DNA of 64,000 nucleotides from Angiostrongylus vasorum (taxonomy: Eukaryota > Nematoda > Chromadorea > Rhabditida > Metastrongylidae): assembly GCA_018806985.1 (NCBI GenBank), contig JADANN010000169.1:211456-275455 (forward strand), written 5' to 3'. How positions within the stretch are numbered: position 1 is the first letter of the stretch; each line of letters opens with the position of its first letter. The notes below the pieces were generated by a model. That model saw nothing but the letters and a program-made list of their open reading frames with translations. It was not told the origin of the DNA and searched no databases. Of the stretch, positions 32,091 to 42,632 are shown piece after piece. The translations under genes and the position numbers were made by a program.

Positions 32091-32216
32091 AGAATCCATC
32101 ACGCACGCATTGTTAGGAGACGCATTGCGTAGATGTTCTAGGAACACTTGGGTGTTCGTGAGGGTAGAGCCGGAATATGTTTAATCAACTGTTATTAAAC
32201 TTTTTTTATTTGCAAC

Positions 32217-32766
32217 CTACTATAATTTTCAACTGCAGGGTATCATCTGAAATACAACTAAGATGGTGCTGAGATATTTTCAAAACTCCGGACCGCAGTT
32301 GTCTGCGGTGGGGAACGAACGCGCTATTGTCCTTTCCGGGGAGTAACGCGTTCACCACCATACAATGCCGGTCCTTCGTTCCGTTTGTCCCTCAGCTAGT
32401 TCTTTGTTTACTGCTTACTATAATTTTCAGCGGCCGGGTATCATCTGAAATACAACTAAGATGATGCTGAGATATTTTCAAAACTCCGGACCGCAGTTGT
32501 GTGCGGTGGGAACGAACGCGCTATTGTCCTTTCCGGGGAGTAACGCGTTCACCACCATACAATGCCGGTCCTTCGTTTCGTTTGTCCCCTCAGTTAGTTC
32601 TTTGTTTACTGCCTACTACAATATTTAACGGCGGGGTATCATATCAGGAAAAAAAAGGTGGACGCGTTACTCCGCGGAAAGGACAATAGCGCGTTCATTC
32701 CGCAGCGCAGACACCTGCGGTCCGGAGTTTGCAACTATCTCAGGATCATCTTAGTTGTTATTAAAC
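32217..32766. mobile_element. Family T element, copy 4, with an internal 198-bp tandem duplication
   Basis: The unit starting at 32221 (TATAATTTTCAACTGC) is repeated at 32419 with about 198-bp spacing and very few differences, and a third unit begins near 32617 but stops after about 30 bp. An inverted arm follows at 32657-32762 (GGACAATAGCGCGTTC, GCGGTCCGGAGTTTGC, ATCTCAGGATCATC). Each forward unit has the GATGCTGAGATATTTTC terminus and, on the minus strand, a B-box-like GCGTTCGTTCCC and an A-box-like TGGTGGTGAACGCG. Confidence 0.65.
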
Positions 32767-32885
32767 TGTCCATACAACTGTTATTATGTGTGTTATTGTA
32801 TGGAAATAAACGCATGCTGTTTAACAACCTGGCGTTTCCTGGGACAGAAAACGACGAATTTATAATCCAATGCCGAGGTTAATAG
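32757..32885 (+). mobile_element. PLE terminal segment (plus strand)
   Basis: TTGTATGGAAATAAACGCAT, GCTGTTTAACAACCTGGCG and CCAATGCCGAGGTTAATAG match 6760-6845 and, inverted, 30541-30600. There is no hammerhead core. Confidence 0.5.
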
Positions 32886-33465
32886 AGAGTTGATCCTGGG
32901 AACTGTTTATTTATTTCCTTTTTCTTTTTCTGGCAGGGTTGTATAGATACTGAACTAGCACACATTTTTGTTATAATGCATTGAGTGCATTGACAAGCTA
33001 CTAGAAGTTATAAGCAGTTTGAGTAGCAAGCTCGTTCAGATCCAGCTATTTACGCTTTCTCCACAGTCGCGTAATTGCCCAGAAATCACCAGAAATATCA
33101 GTATCGACCACTCAACATATCAATAGGATTAAAACAACAGGTGATTACGTCGTAGCCGTTTTAGTGACGAACTTGTGAATTGCATGACCACTGGTTTATT
33201 GCCTCATCATGGTGAAGTTGCGTCTCTATGTTTAAATTTCATAATGTGCATCATGTCTAATCATAGACAGCCTTCGGTCAACGAGTGTCATTGGTGACAA
33301 CATTTTGAACTTCCAGTGAAAAATGTGATGAGGATCAACTGATGCTTTAAGTTTGGCAATACAAGCGTTCCAAGAAGCGGATTTCTTGGAGCTATTTGAA
33401 AAAAAGCGATAGGAAATTAACGTTGAACTGACAATGTAAGCTTGAAAGTATCGGCTCAAAAGAAG
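32886..33465. other. AT-rich intergenic DNA, nothing recognised
   Basis: No supported feature. Confidence 0.4.
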
Positions 33466-33600
33466 ACTACGAGCAAAAAGGTTAGCCGAACAAAGTTTTT
33501 CTTCTTATCAACCTCTTGCTAGCTCATAAATGAAATAATAAATGTTGGTTAGTTATGTTTAGGCTAAAGGAAAGTCGGGTTTTGAAATACATAGTAGTCG
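33466..33600 (+). mobile_element. PLE terminal relic
   Basis: GGTTAGCCGAACAAAG, then TCTTATCAACCTCTTGCTAG and CTCATAAATGAAATA, match the right arm of the inverted pair at 19032-19085. GAAAGTCGGGTTTTGAAAT (33571-33589) matches the outer end seen inverted near 6595 and 18835. Confidence 0.45.
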
Positions 33601-33619
33601 TTCAAAAACTGTTCATAAA

Positions 33620-33955
33620 AAGGCCTTCATTGACTCGATACGGTTACGAAGAACCACAGCGCGAGGAAGAACGACTGTCGAGTATTGGTGCGGACCAAGT
33701 CGACTCTGAAGCATGCGCGGCTTTTTGTTGATAAGAGGGAGATTTGCCACCATGCACTTCGACATCAGTACATTGGTGTATCCCGGTACCGATTTACTCT
33801 TAGTTGGGCTTTCTGATGAAAATGCCAGACGCCTCAGCTCGGAGACCCCACTGAGAGAACGAATTGAACCCGCCGTACATCGCAGTCGGACATCAACGAA
33901 ATCCTCTGAGCCAAGTTGAGGCGGCAAACCGTTGGGAGGACTAGAAATACACACC
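33620..33955. repeat. Unclassified interspersed repeat R3, copy 3
   Basis: It shares GATTTGCCACCATGC (33741-33755), GATTTACTCTTAGTTGGGC (about 33791-33809), CTCAGCTCGGAGACCCC (33834-33850) and CCGTACATCGCAGTC (33872-33886) with the copies at 5.7 and 15.4 kb. It ends about 60 bp before the satellite begins. Confidence 0.6.
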
Positions 33956-33993
33956 ATAAAATTCCAAGGAATATTTCAGTTCAGTTTGAAAAC

Positions 33994-33999
33994 ACTTAC
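33994..33999 (-). promoter_or_regulatory. Candidate 5' splice site at the left edge of the satellite
   Basis: The minus strand reads CCAA followed by GTAAGTGTTTT, a strong match to the nematode donor consensus. An open minus-strand frame (from 34189 leftwards) runs out of the satellite through MDELKDDFHVKASSYPS and reaches this donor. If the satellite's minus strand is ever transcribed as pre-mRNA, this is where an exon could end. No acceptor or expression evidence is available from sequence alone. Confidence 0.3.
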
Positions 34000-34018
34000 T
34001 TGGATAGCTGCTTGCCTT

Positions 34019-34190
34019 CACGTGGAAGTCGTCCTTGAGTTCGTCCATTGCCCGTCGCTGCCGCCTCACCTGTGCGGTTTCGCGTGGGAATTCGTCTGCT
34101 TGGCTCGTCCATTGTTCGTCGGTGCCGCCCCACCTGTGCGGTCTCCCCATGGGATTCGTCCGTTTTGAGCTCGCCCATTGCTCACCCATG
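34019..34190. repeat. Diverged edge monomers of the satellite
   Basis: The first two or three monomers carry changes not seen inside the array: CGTGGAAGTCGTCC at 34021, GCGTGGGAATTCGTCTGC near 34083, GTCTCCCCATGGGATTCG near 34141. From about 34190 on the monomers fit the common classes. Divergence at the array edge with a homogeneous interior is the expected signature of unequal exchange. Confidence 0.75.
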
Positions 34191-37100
34191 CCGCCTCACC
34201 TGTGCGGTTTCGCGTGGAATTCGTCCGTTTGGCTCGTCCATTGCTCGCCGCTGCCGCCTCACCTGTGTGGTTTCGCGTGGAATTCGCCCGTTTGGCTCGT
34301 CCATTGCTCGCCGCATGCCGCCTCACCTGTGCGGTTTCGCGTGGAATTCGCCCGTTTGGCTCGTCCTTTACTCGTCGGTGCCGCCTCACCTGTGCGGTTT
34401 CCCGTGGAATTCGTCCATCTGGTTCGTCCATTGCCCGCCTCTGCTGCCTCACCTGTGCGGTTTCGCGTGGAGTTCGTCCGCTTGGCTCGTCCATTGCGTC
34501 GTCACATGCCGGCTCACCTGTGCGGTTTCCCGTGGAATTCGTCCGTTTTGCTTGTCCATTGCTCACCCATGCCGCCTCACCTGTGCGGTTTCGCGTGGAG
34601 TTCGTTCGTTTGGATCGTCCATATGCTCGCCCATGCCGCCTCACCTGTGCGGTTTCGCGTGGAAATCGTCCGTTTGTCTCGTCCTTTACTCGTCGGTGCC
34701 GCCTCACCTGTGTGGTTTCCCGTGGAATTCGCCCGTTTTGCTTGTCCATTGCTCACCCATGCCACCTCACCTGTGCGGTTTCGCGTGGAATTCGCCCGTT
34801 TGTCTCGTCCTTTACTCGTCGGTGCCGCCTCACCTGTGCGGTTTCCCGTGGAATTCGTCCATCTGGTTCGTCCACTGCCCGCCTCTGCTGCCTCACCTAT
34901 GTGGTGTCGTGTGGAGTTCGTCCGTTTGGCTCGTCCATTGCTCGCCGCTGCCGCCTCACCTGTGCGGTTTCGCGTGGAATTCGCCCGTTTGGCTCGTCCA
35001 TTGCTCGCCGCTGCCGCCTCACCTGTGCGGTTTCGCGTGGAATTCGCCCGTTTGTCTCGTCCTTTACTCGTCGGTGCCGCCTCACCTGTGCGGTTTCCCG
35101 TGGAATTCGTCCATCTGGTTCGTCCACTGCCCGCCTCTGCTGCCTCACCTATGTGGTGTCGTGTGGAGTTCGTTCGTTTGGATCGTATATGCTCGCCCAT
35201 GCCGCCTCACCTGTGCGGTTTCGCGTGGAATTCGCCCGTTTGGCTCGTCCTTTACTCGTCGGTGCCGCCTCACCTGTGCGGTTTCCGTGGAATTCGTCCA
35301 TCTGGTTCGTCCATTGCCCGCCTCTGCTGCCTCACCTATGTGGTGTCGTGTGGAGTTCGTCCGTTTGGCTCGTCCATTGCTCGCCGCTGCCGCCTCACCT
35401 GTGTGGTTTCGCGTGGAATTCGCCCGTTTGGCTCGTCCATTGCTCGCCGCTGCCGCCTCACCTGTGCGGTTTCGCGTGGAATTCGCCCGTTTGTCTCGTC
35501 CTTTACTCGTCGGTGCCGCCTCACCTGTGCGGTTTCCCGTGGAATTCGTCCATCTGGTTCGTCCATTGCCCGCCTCTGCTGCCTCACCTGTGCGGTTTCG
35601 CGTGGAATTCGCCCGTTTGGCTCGTCCATTGCCCGCTTCTGCTGCCTCACCTATGTGGTGTCGTGTGGAGTTCGTTCGTTTGGATCGTATATGCTCGCCC
35701 ATGCCGCCTCACCTGTGCGGTTTCCCGTGGAATTCGTCCATCTGATTCGTCCATTGCCCGCTTCTGCCGCCTCACCTGTGCGGTTTCGCGTGGAATTCGC
35801 CCGTTTGGCTCGTCCTTTACTCGCCCATGCCGCCTCACCTGTGCGGTTTCGCGTGGAAATCGCCCGTTTGTCTCGTCCTTTACTCGTCGGTGCCGCCTCA
35901 CCTGTGCGGTTTCCCGTGGAATTCGTCCATCTGGTTCGTCCATTGCCCGCCTCTGCTGCCTCACCTGAGCGGTTTCGCGTGGAGTTCGTCCGCTTGGCTC
36001 GTCCATGGGTCGTCACAGCCGGCTCACCTGTGCGGTTTCGCGTGGAAATCGACCGTTTGTCTCGTCCTTTACTCGTCGGTGCCGCCTCACCTGTGCGGTT
36101 TCGCGTGGAATTCGCCCGTTTGTCTCGTCCTTTACTCGTCGGTGCCGCCCCACCTGTGCGGTTTCCCGTGGAATTCGTCTATCTGATTCGTCCATTGCCC
36201 GCTTCTGCTGCCTCACCTGTGCGGTTTCGCGTGGAATTCGCCCGTTTGGCTCGTCCTTTACTCGCCCATGCCGCCTCACCTGTGCGGTTTCGCGTGGAAA
36301 TCGTCCATCTGGTTCGTCCATTGCCCGCCTCTGCCGCCTCACCTGAGCGGTTTCGCGTGGAATTCGCCCGTTTGGCTCGTCCTTTACTCGTCGGTGCCGC
36401 CTCACCTGTGCGGTTTCCCGTGGAATTCGTCTATCTGATTCGTCCATTGCCCGCTTCTGCCGCCTCACCTGTGCGGTTTCGCGTGGAATTCGCCCGTTTG
36501 GCTCGTCCTTTACTCGTCGGTGCCGCCTCACCTGTGCGGTTTCCCGTGGAATTCGTCTATCTGATTCGTCCATTGCCCGCTTCTGCTGCCTCACCTGTGT
36601 GGTTTCGCGTGGAATTCGCCCGTTTGGCTCGTCCTATGCTCGCCCATGCCGCCTCACCTGTGCGGTTTCGCGTGGAAATCGTCCATCTGGTTCGTCCATT
36701 GCCCGCCTCTGCTGCCTCACCTGTGCGGTTTCGCGTGGAATTCGCCCGTTTGGCTCGTCCTTTACTCGTCGGTGCCGCCTCACCTGTGCGGTTTCCCGTG
36801 GAATTCGTCCATCTGGTTCGTCCATTGCCCGCCTCTGCTGCCTCACCTGAGCGGTTTCGCGTGGAGTTCGTCCGCTTGGCTCGTCCATGGGTCGTCACAG
36901 CCGGCTCACCTGTGCGGTTTCGCGTGGAAATCGCCCGTTTGTCTCGTCCTTTACTCGTCGGTGCCGCCTCACCTGTGCGGTTTCCCGTGGAATTCGTCCA
37001 TCTGGTTCGTCCATTGCCCGCCTCTGCTGCCTCACCTGAGCGGTTTCGCGTGGAGTTCGTCCGCTTGGCTCGTCCATGGGTCGTCACAGCCGGCTCACCT

Positions 37101-40100
37101 GTGCGGTTTCGCGTGGAAATCGACCGTTTGTCTCGTCCTTTACTCGTCGGTGCCGCCTCACCTGTGCGGTTTCGCGTGGAATTCGCCCGTTTGTCTCGTC
37201 CTTTACTCGTCGGTGCCGCCCCACCTGTGCGGTTTCCCGTGGAATTCGTCCATCTGGTTCGTCCATTGCCCGCCTCTGCTGCCTCACCTGAGCGGTTTCG
37301 CGTGGAGTTCGTCCGCTTGGCTCGTCCATGGGTCGTCACGGCCGGCTCACCTGTGCGGTTTCGCGTGGAATTCGCCCGTTTGGCTCGTCCTTTACTCGTC
37401 GGTGCCGCCCCACCTGTGCGGTTTCCCGTGGAATTCGTCCATCTGGTTCGTCCATTGCCCGCCTCTGCTGCCTCACCTATGTGGTGTCGTGTGGAGTTCG
37501 TTCGTTTGGATCGTATATGCTCGCCCATGCCGCCTCACCTGTGCGGTTTCGCGTGGAATTCGCCCGTTTGGCTCGTCCTTTACTCGTCGGTGCCGCCTCA
37601 CCTGTGCGGTTTCCCGTGGAATTCGTCTATCTGATTCGTCCATTGCCCGCTTCTGCTGCCTCACCTATGTGGTGTCGTGTGGAGTTCGTTCGTTTGGATC
37701 GTATATGCTCGCCCATGCCGCCTCACCTGTGCGGTTTCCCGTGGAATTCGTCCGTTTTGCTTGTCCATTGCTCACCCATGCCACCTCACCTGTGCGGTTT
37801 CGCGTGGAATTCGCCCGTTTGGCTCGTCCTTTACTCGCCCGATGCCGCCTCACCTGTGCGGTTTCGCGTGGAAATTCGTCCATCTGGTTCGTCCATTGCC
37901 CGCCTCTGCTGCCTCACCTGAGCGGTTTCGCGTGGAATTCGCCCGTTTGGCTCGTCCTTTACTCGTCGGTGCCGCCTCACCTGTGCGGTTTCCCGTGGAA
38001 TTCGTCCATCTGGTTCGTCCATTGCCCGCCTCTGCTGCCTCACCTGAGCGGTTTCGCGTGGAGTTCGTCCGCTTGGCTCGTCCATGGGTCGTCACAGCCG
38101 GCTCACCTGTGCGGTTTCGCGTGGAAATCGACCGTTTGTCTCGTCCTTTACTCGTCGGTGCCGCCTCACCTGTGCGGTTTCGCGTGGAATTCGCCCGTTT
38201 GTCTCGTCCTTTACTCGTCGGTGCCGCCCCACCTGTGCGGTTTCCCGTGGAATTCGTCCATCTGGTTCGTCCATTGCCCGCCTCTGCTGCCTCACCTGAG
38301 CGGTTTCGCGTGGAGTTCGTCCCGCTTGGCTCGTCCATGGGTCGTCACGGCCGGCTCACCTGTGCGGTTTCGCGTGGAATTCGCCCGTTTGGCTCGTCCT
38401 TTACTCGTCGGTGCCGCCCTCACCTGTGCGGTTTCCCGTGGAATTCGTCCATCTGGTTCGTCCATTGCCCGCCTCTGCTGCCTCACCTATGTGGTGTCGT
38501 GTGGAGTTCGTTCGTTTGGATCGTATATGCTCGCCCATGCCGCCTCACCTGTGCGGTTTCGCGTGGAATTCGCCCGTTTGGCTCGTCCTTTACTCGTCGG
38601 TGCCGCCTCACCTGTGCGGTTTCCCGTGGAATTCGTCCATCTGGTTCGTCCATTGCCCGCCTCTGCCGCCTCACCTGTGCGGTTTCGCGTGGAATTCGCC
38701 CGTTTGGCTCGTCCTTTACTCGTCGGTGCCGCCTCACCTGTGCGGTTTCCCGTGGAATTCGTCCATCTGGTTCGTCCATTGCCCGCCTCTGCTGCCTCAC
38801 CTGTGCGGTTTCGCGTGGAGTTCGTCCGCTTGGCTCGTCCATGGGTCGTCACAGCCGGCTCACCTGTGCGGTTTCGCGTGGAATTCGCCCGTTTGGCTCG
38901 TCCTTTACTCGTCGGTGCCGCCTCACCTGTGCGGTTTCCCGTGGAATTCGTCCATCTGGTTCGTCCATTGCCCGCCTCTGCTGCCTCACCTATGTGGTGT
39001 CGTGTGGAGTTCGTCCGTTTGGCTCGTCCATTGCTCGCCGCATGCCGCCTCACCTGTGCGGTTTCGCGTGGAATTCGCCCGTTTGGCTCGTCCATTGCTC
39101 GCCGCATGCCGCCTCACCTGTGCGGTTTCGCGTGGAATTCGCCCGTTTGTCTCGTCCTTTACTCGTCGGTGCCGCCTCACCTGTGCGGTTTCCCGTGGAA
39201 TTCGTCCATCTGGTTCGTCCATTGCCCGCCTCTGCTGCCTCACCTGTGCGGTTTCGCGTGGAATTCGCCCGTTTGGCTCGTCCTTTACTCGTCGGTGCCG
39301 CCTCACCTGTGCGGTTTCCCGTGGAATTCGTCCATCTGGTTCGTCCATTGCCCGCCTCTGCTGCCTCACCTGAGCGGTTTCGCGTGGAGTTCGTCCGCTT
39401 GGCTCGTCCATGGGTCGTCACAGCCGGCTCACCTGTGCGGTTTCGCGTGGAAATCGACCCGTTTGTCTCGTCCTTTACTCGTCGGTGCCGCCTCACCTGT
39501 GCGGTTTCGCGTGGAATTCGCCCGTTTGTCTCGTCCTTTACTCGTCGGTGCCGCCCCACCTGTGCGGTTTCCCGTGGAATTCGTCCATCTGGTTCGTCCA
39601 TTGCCCGCCTCTGCTGCCTCACCTGAGCGGTTTCGCGTGGAGTTCGTCCGCTTGGCTCGTCCATGGGTCGTCACGGCCGGCTCACCTGTGCGGTTTCGCG
39701 TGGAATTCGCCCGTTTGGCTCGTCCTTTACTCGTCGGTGCCGCCCTCACCTGTGCGGTTTCCCGTGGAATTCGTCCATCTGGTTCGTCCATTGCCCGCCT
39801 CTGCTGCCTCACCTATGTGGTGTCGTGTGGAGTTCGTTCGTTTGGATCGTATATGCTCGCCCATGCCGCCTCACCTGTGCGGTTTCGCGTGGAATTCGCC
39901 CGTTTGGCTCGTCCTTTACTCGTCGGTGCCGCCTCACCTGTGCGGTTTCCCGTGGAATTCGTCCATCTGGTTCGTCCATTGCCCGCCTCTGCTGCCTCAC
40001 CTGTGCGGTTTCGCGTGGAATTCGCCCGTTTGGCTCGTCCTTTACTCGTCGGTGCCGCCTCACCTGTGCGGTTTCCCGTGGAATTCGTCCATCTGGTTCG

Positions 40101-42128
40101 TCCATTGCCCGCCTCTGCTGCCTCACCTGATGCGGTTTCGCGTGGAGTTCGTCCGCTTGGCTCGTCCATGGGTCGTCACAGCCGGCTCACCTGTGCGGTT
40201 TCGCGTGGAATTCGCCCGTTTGGCTCGTCCTTTACTCGTCGGTGCCGCCTCACCTGTGCGGTTTCCCGTGGAATTCGTCCATCTGGTTCGTCCATTGCCC
40301 GCCTCTGCTGCCTCACCTATGTGGTGTCGTGTGGAGTTCGTTCGTTTGGATCGTATATGCTCGCCCATGCCGCCTCACCTGTGCGGTTTCGCGTGGAATT
40401 CGCCCGTTTGGCTCGTCCTTTACTCGTCGGTGCCGCCTCACCTGTGCGGTTTCCCGTGGAATTCGTCCATCTGGTTCGTCCATTGCCCGCCTCTGCTGCC
40501 TCACCTATGTGGTGTCGTGTGGAGTTCGTTCGTTTGGATCGTATATGTTTCCTCGCCCATGCCGCCTCACCTGTGCGGTTTCGCGTGGAATTCGCCCGTT
40601 TGGCTCGTCCTTTTACTCGTCGGTGCCGCCCTCACCTGTGCGGTTTCCCGTGGAATTCGTCCATCTGGTTCGTCCATTGCCCGCCTCTGCTGCCTCACCT
40701 GTGCGGTTTCGCGTGGAATTCGCCCGTTTGGCTCGTCCTTTACTCGTCGGTGCCGCCTCACCTGTGCGGTTTCCCGTGGAATTCGTCCATCTGATTCGTC
40801 CATTGCCCGCCTCTGCTGCCTCACCTGATGCGGTTTCGCGTGGAGTTCGTCCGTTTGGCTCGTCCATTGCTCGTCGCATGCCGCCTCACCTGTGCGGTTT
40901 CGCGTGGAATTCGCCCGTTTGTCTCGTCCTTTACTCGTCGGTGCCGCCTCACCTGTGCGGTTTCCCGTGGAATTCGTCCATCTGGTTCGTCCATTGCCCG
41001 CCTCTGCTGCCTCACCTGTGCGGTTTCGCGTGGAATTCGCCCGTTTGGCTCGTACTTTACTCGTCGGTGCCGCCTCACCTGTGCGGTTTCCCGTGGAATT
41101 CGTCCATCTGGTTCGTCCATTGCCCGCCTCTGCTGCCTCACCTGAGCGGTTTCGCGTGGAGTTCGTCCGCTTTGGCTCGTCCATGGGTCGTCACAGCCGG
41201 CTCACCTGTGCGGTTTCGCGTGGAATTCGCCCGTTTGGCTCGTCCATTGCTCGTCGGTGCCGCCTCACCTGTGCGGTTTCGCGTGGAATTCGCCCGTTTG
41301 GCTCGTCCTTTACTCGTCGGTGCCGCCTCACCTGTGCGGTTTCCCGTGGAATTCGTCCGTTTTGCTTGTCCATTGCTCACCCATGCCACCTCACCTGTGC
41401 GGTTTCGCGTGGAATTCGCCCGTTTGGCTCGTCCTTTACTCGTCGGTGCCGCCTCACCTGTGCGGTTTCCCGTGGAATTCGTCTATCTGATTCGTCCATT
41501 GCCCGCTTCTGCTGCCTCACCTATGTGGTGTCGTGTGGAGTTCGTTCGTTTGGATCGTATATGCTCGCCCATGCCGCCTCACCTGTGCGGTTTCCCGTGG
41601 AATTCGTCCGTTTTGCTTCGTCCATTGCTCACCCATGCCACCTCACCTGTGCGGTTTCGCGTGGAATTCGCCCGTTTGGCTCGTCCTTTACTCGTCGGTG
41701 CCGCCTCACCTGTGCGGTTTCCCGTGGAATTCGTCCATCTGGTTCGTCCATTGCCCGCCTCTGCTGCCTCACCTATGTGGTGTCGTGTGGAGTTCGTTCG
41801 TTTGGATCGTATATGCTCGCCCATGCCGCCTCACCTGTGCGGTTTCCCGTGGAATTCGTCCATCTGGTTCGTCCATTGCCCGCCTCTGCCGCCTCACCTG
41901 TGCGGTTTCGCGTGGAGTTCGTCCCGTTTGGCTCGTCCATTGCTCGTCCCATGCCGCCTCACCTGTGCGGTTTCGCGTGGAATTCGCCCGTTTGTCTCGT
42001 CCTTTACTCGTCGGTGCCGCCTCACCTGTGCGGTTTCCCGTGGAATTCGTCCATCTGGTTCGTCCATTGCCCGCCTCTGCTGCCTCACCTGAGCGGTTTC
42101 GCGTGGAGTTCGTCCGCTTGGCTCGTCC

Positions 42129-42632
42129 ATGGGTCGTCACAGCCGGCTCACCTGTGCGGTTTCGCGTGGAAATCGACCGTTTGTCTCGTCCTTTACTCGT
42201 CGGTGCCGCCTCACCTGTGCGGTTTCGCGTGGAATTCGCCCGTTTGTCTCGTCCTTTACTCGTCGGTGCCGCCCCACCTGTGCGGTTTCCCGTGGAATTC
42301 GTCCATCTGGTTCGTCCATTGCCCGCCTCTGCTGCCTCACCTGAGCGGTTTCGCGTGGAGTTCGTCCGCTTGGCTCGTCCATGGGTCGTCACGGCCGGCT
42401 CACCTGTGCGGTTTCGCGTGGAATTCGCCCGTTTGGCTCGTCCTTTACTCGTCGGTGCCGCCCCCACCTGTGCGGTTTCCCGTGGAATTCGTCCATCTGG
42501 TTCGTCCATTGCCCGCCTCTGCTGCCTCACCTATGTGGTGTCGTGTGGAGTTCGTTCGTTTGGATCGTATATGCTCGCCCATGCCGCCTCACCTGTGCGG
42601 TTTCGCGTGGAATTCGCCCGTTTGGCTCGTCC
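42129..42632. repeat. Recurrent 252-bp D-E-F-B tetramer followed by D-A-B-C
   Basis: A tetramer of four 63-bp monomers starting with the CATGGGTCGTCACAG end of class D recurs almost unchanged near 36005, 37076, 38084, 39410, 42129, 43326, 44462, 49134, 53355, 59912, 61046 and 63568. In most places a second D monomer ending GTCACGG follows exactly 252 bp later (for example 37328, 42381, 43578, 49386, 61298). This is a second higher-order unit distinct from the 188-bp trimer. Confidence 0.85.

Larger units (their letters stand above)
30541..32095 (-). mobile_element. Penelope-like element copy 2 (minus strand, 5'-truncated, best preserved)
   Basis: The order from 3' to 5' is: terminal segment (30541-30700) with a hammerhead-like motif, C-terminal and GIY-YIG region (about 30890-31364), linker (31365-31640), and RT palm (about 31700-32090). 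It is collinear with copy 1 at 2700-4205 over about 1.5 kb. It ends near 32095 inside the RT, so the N-terminal part is lost, as in copy 1. Confidence 0.8.
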
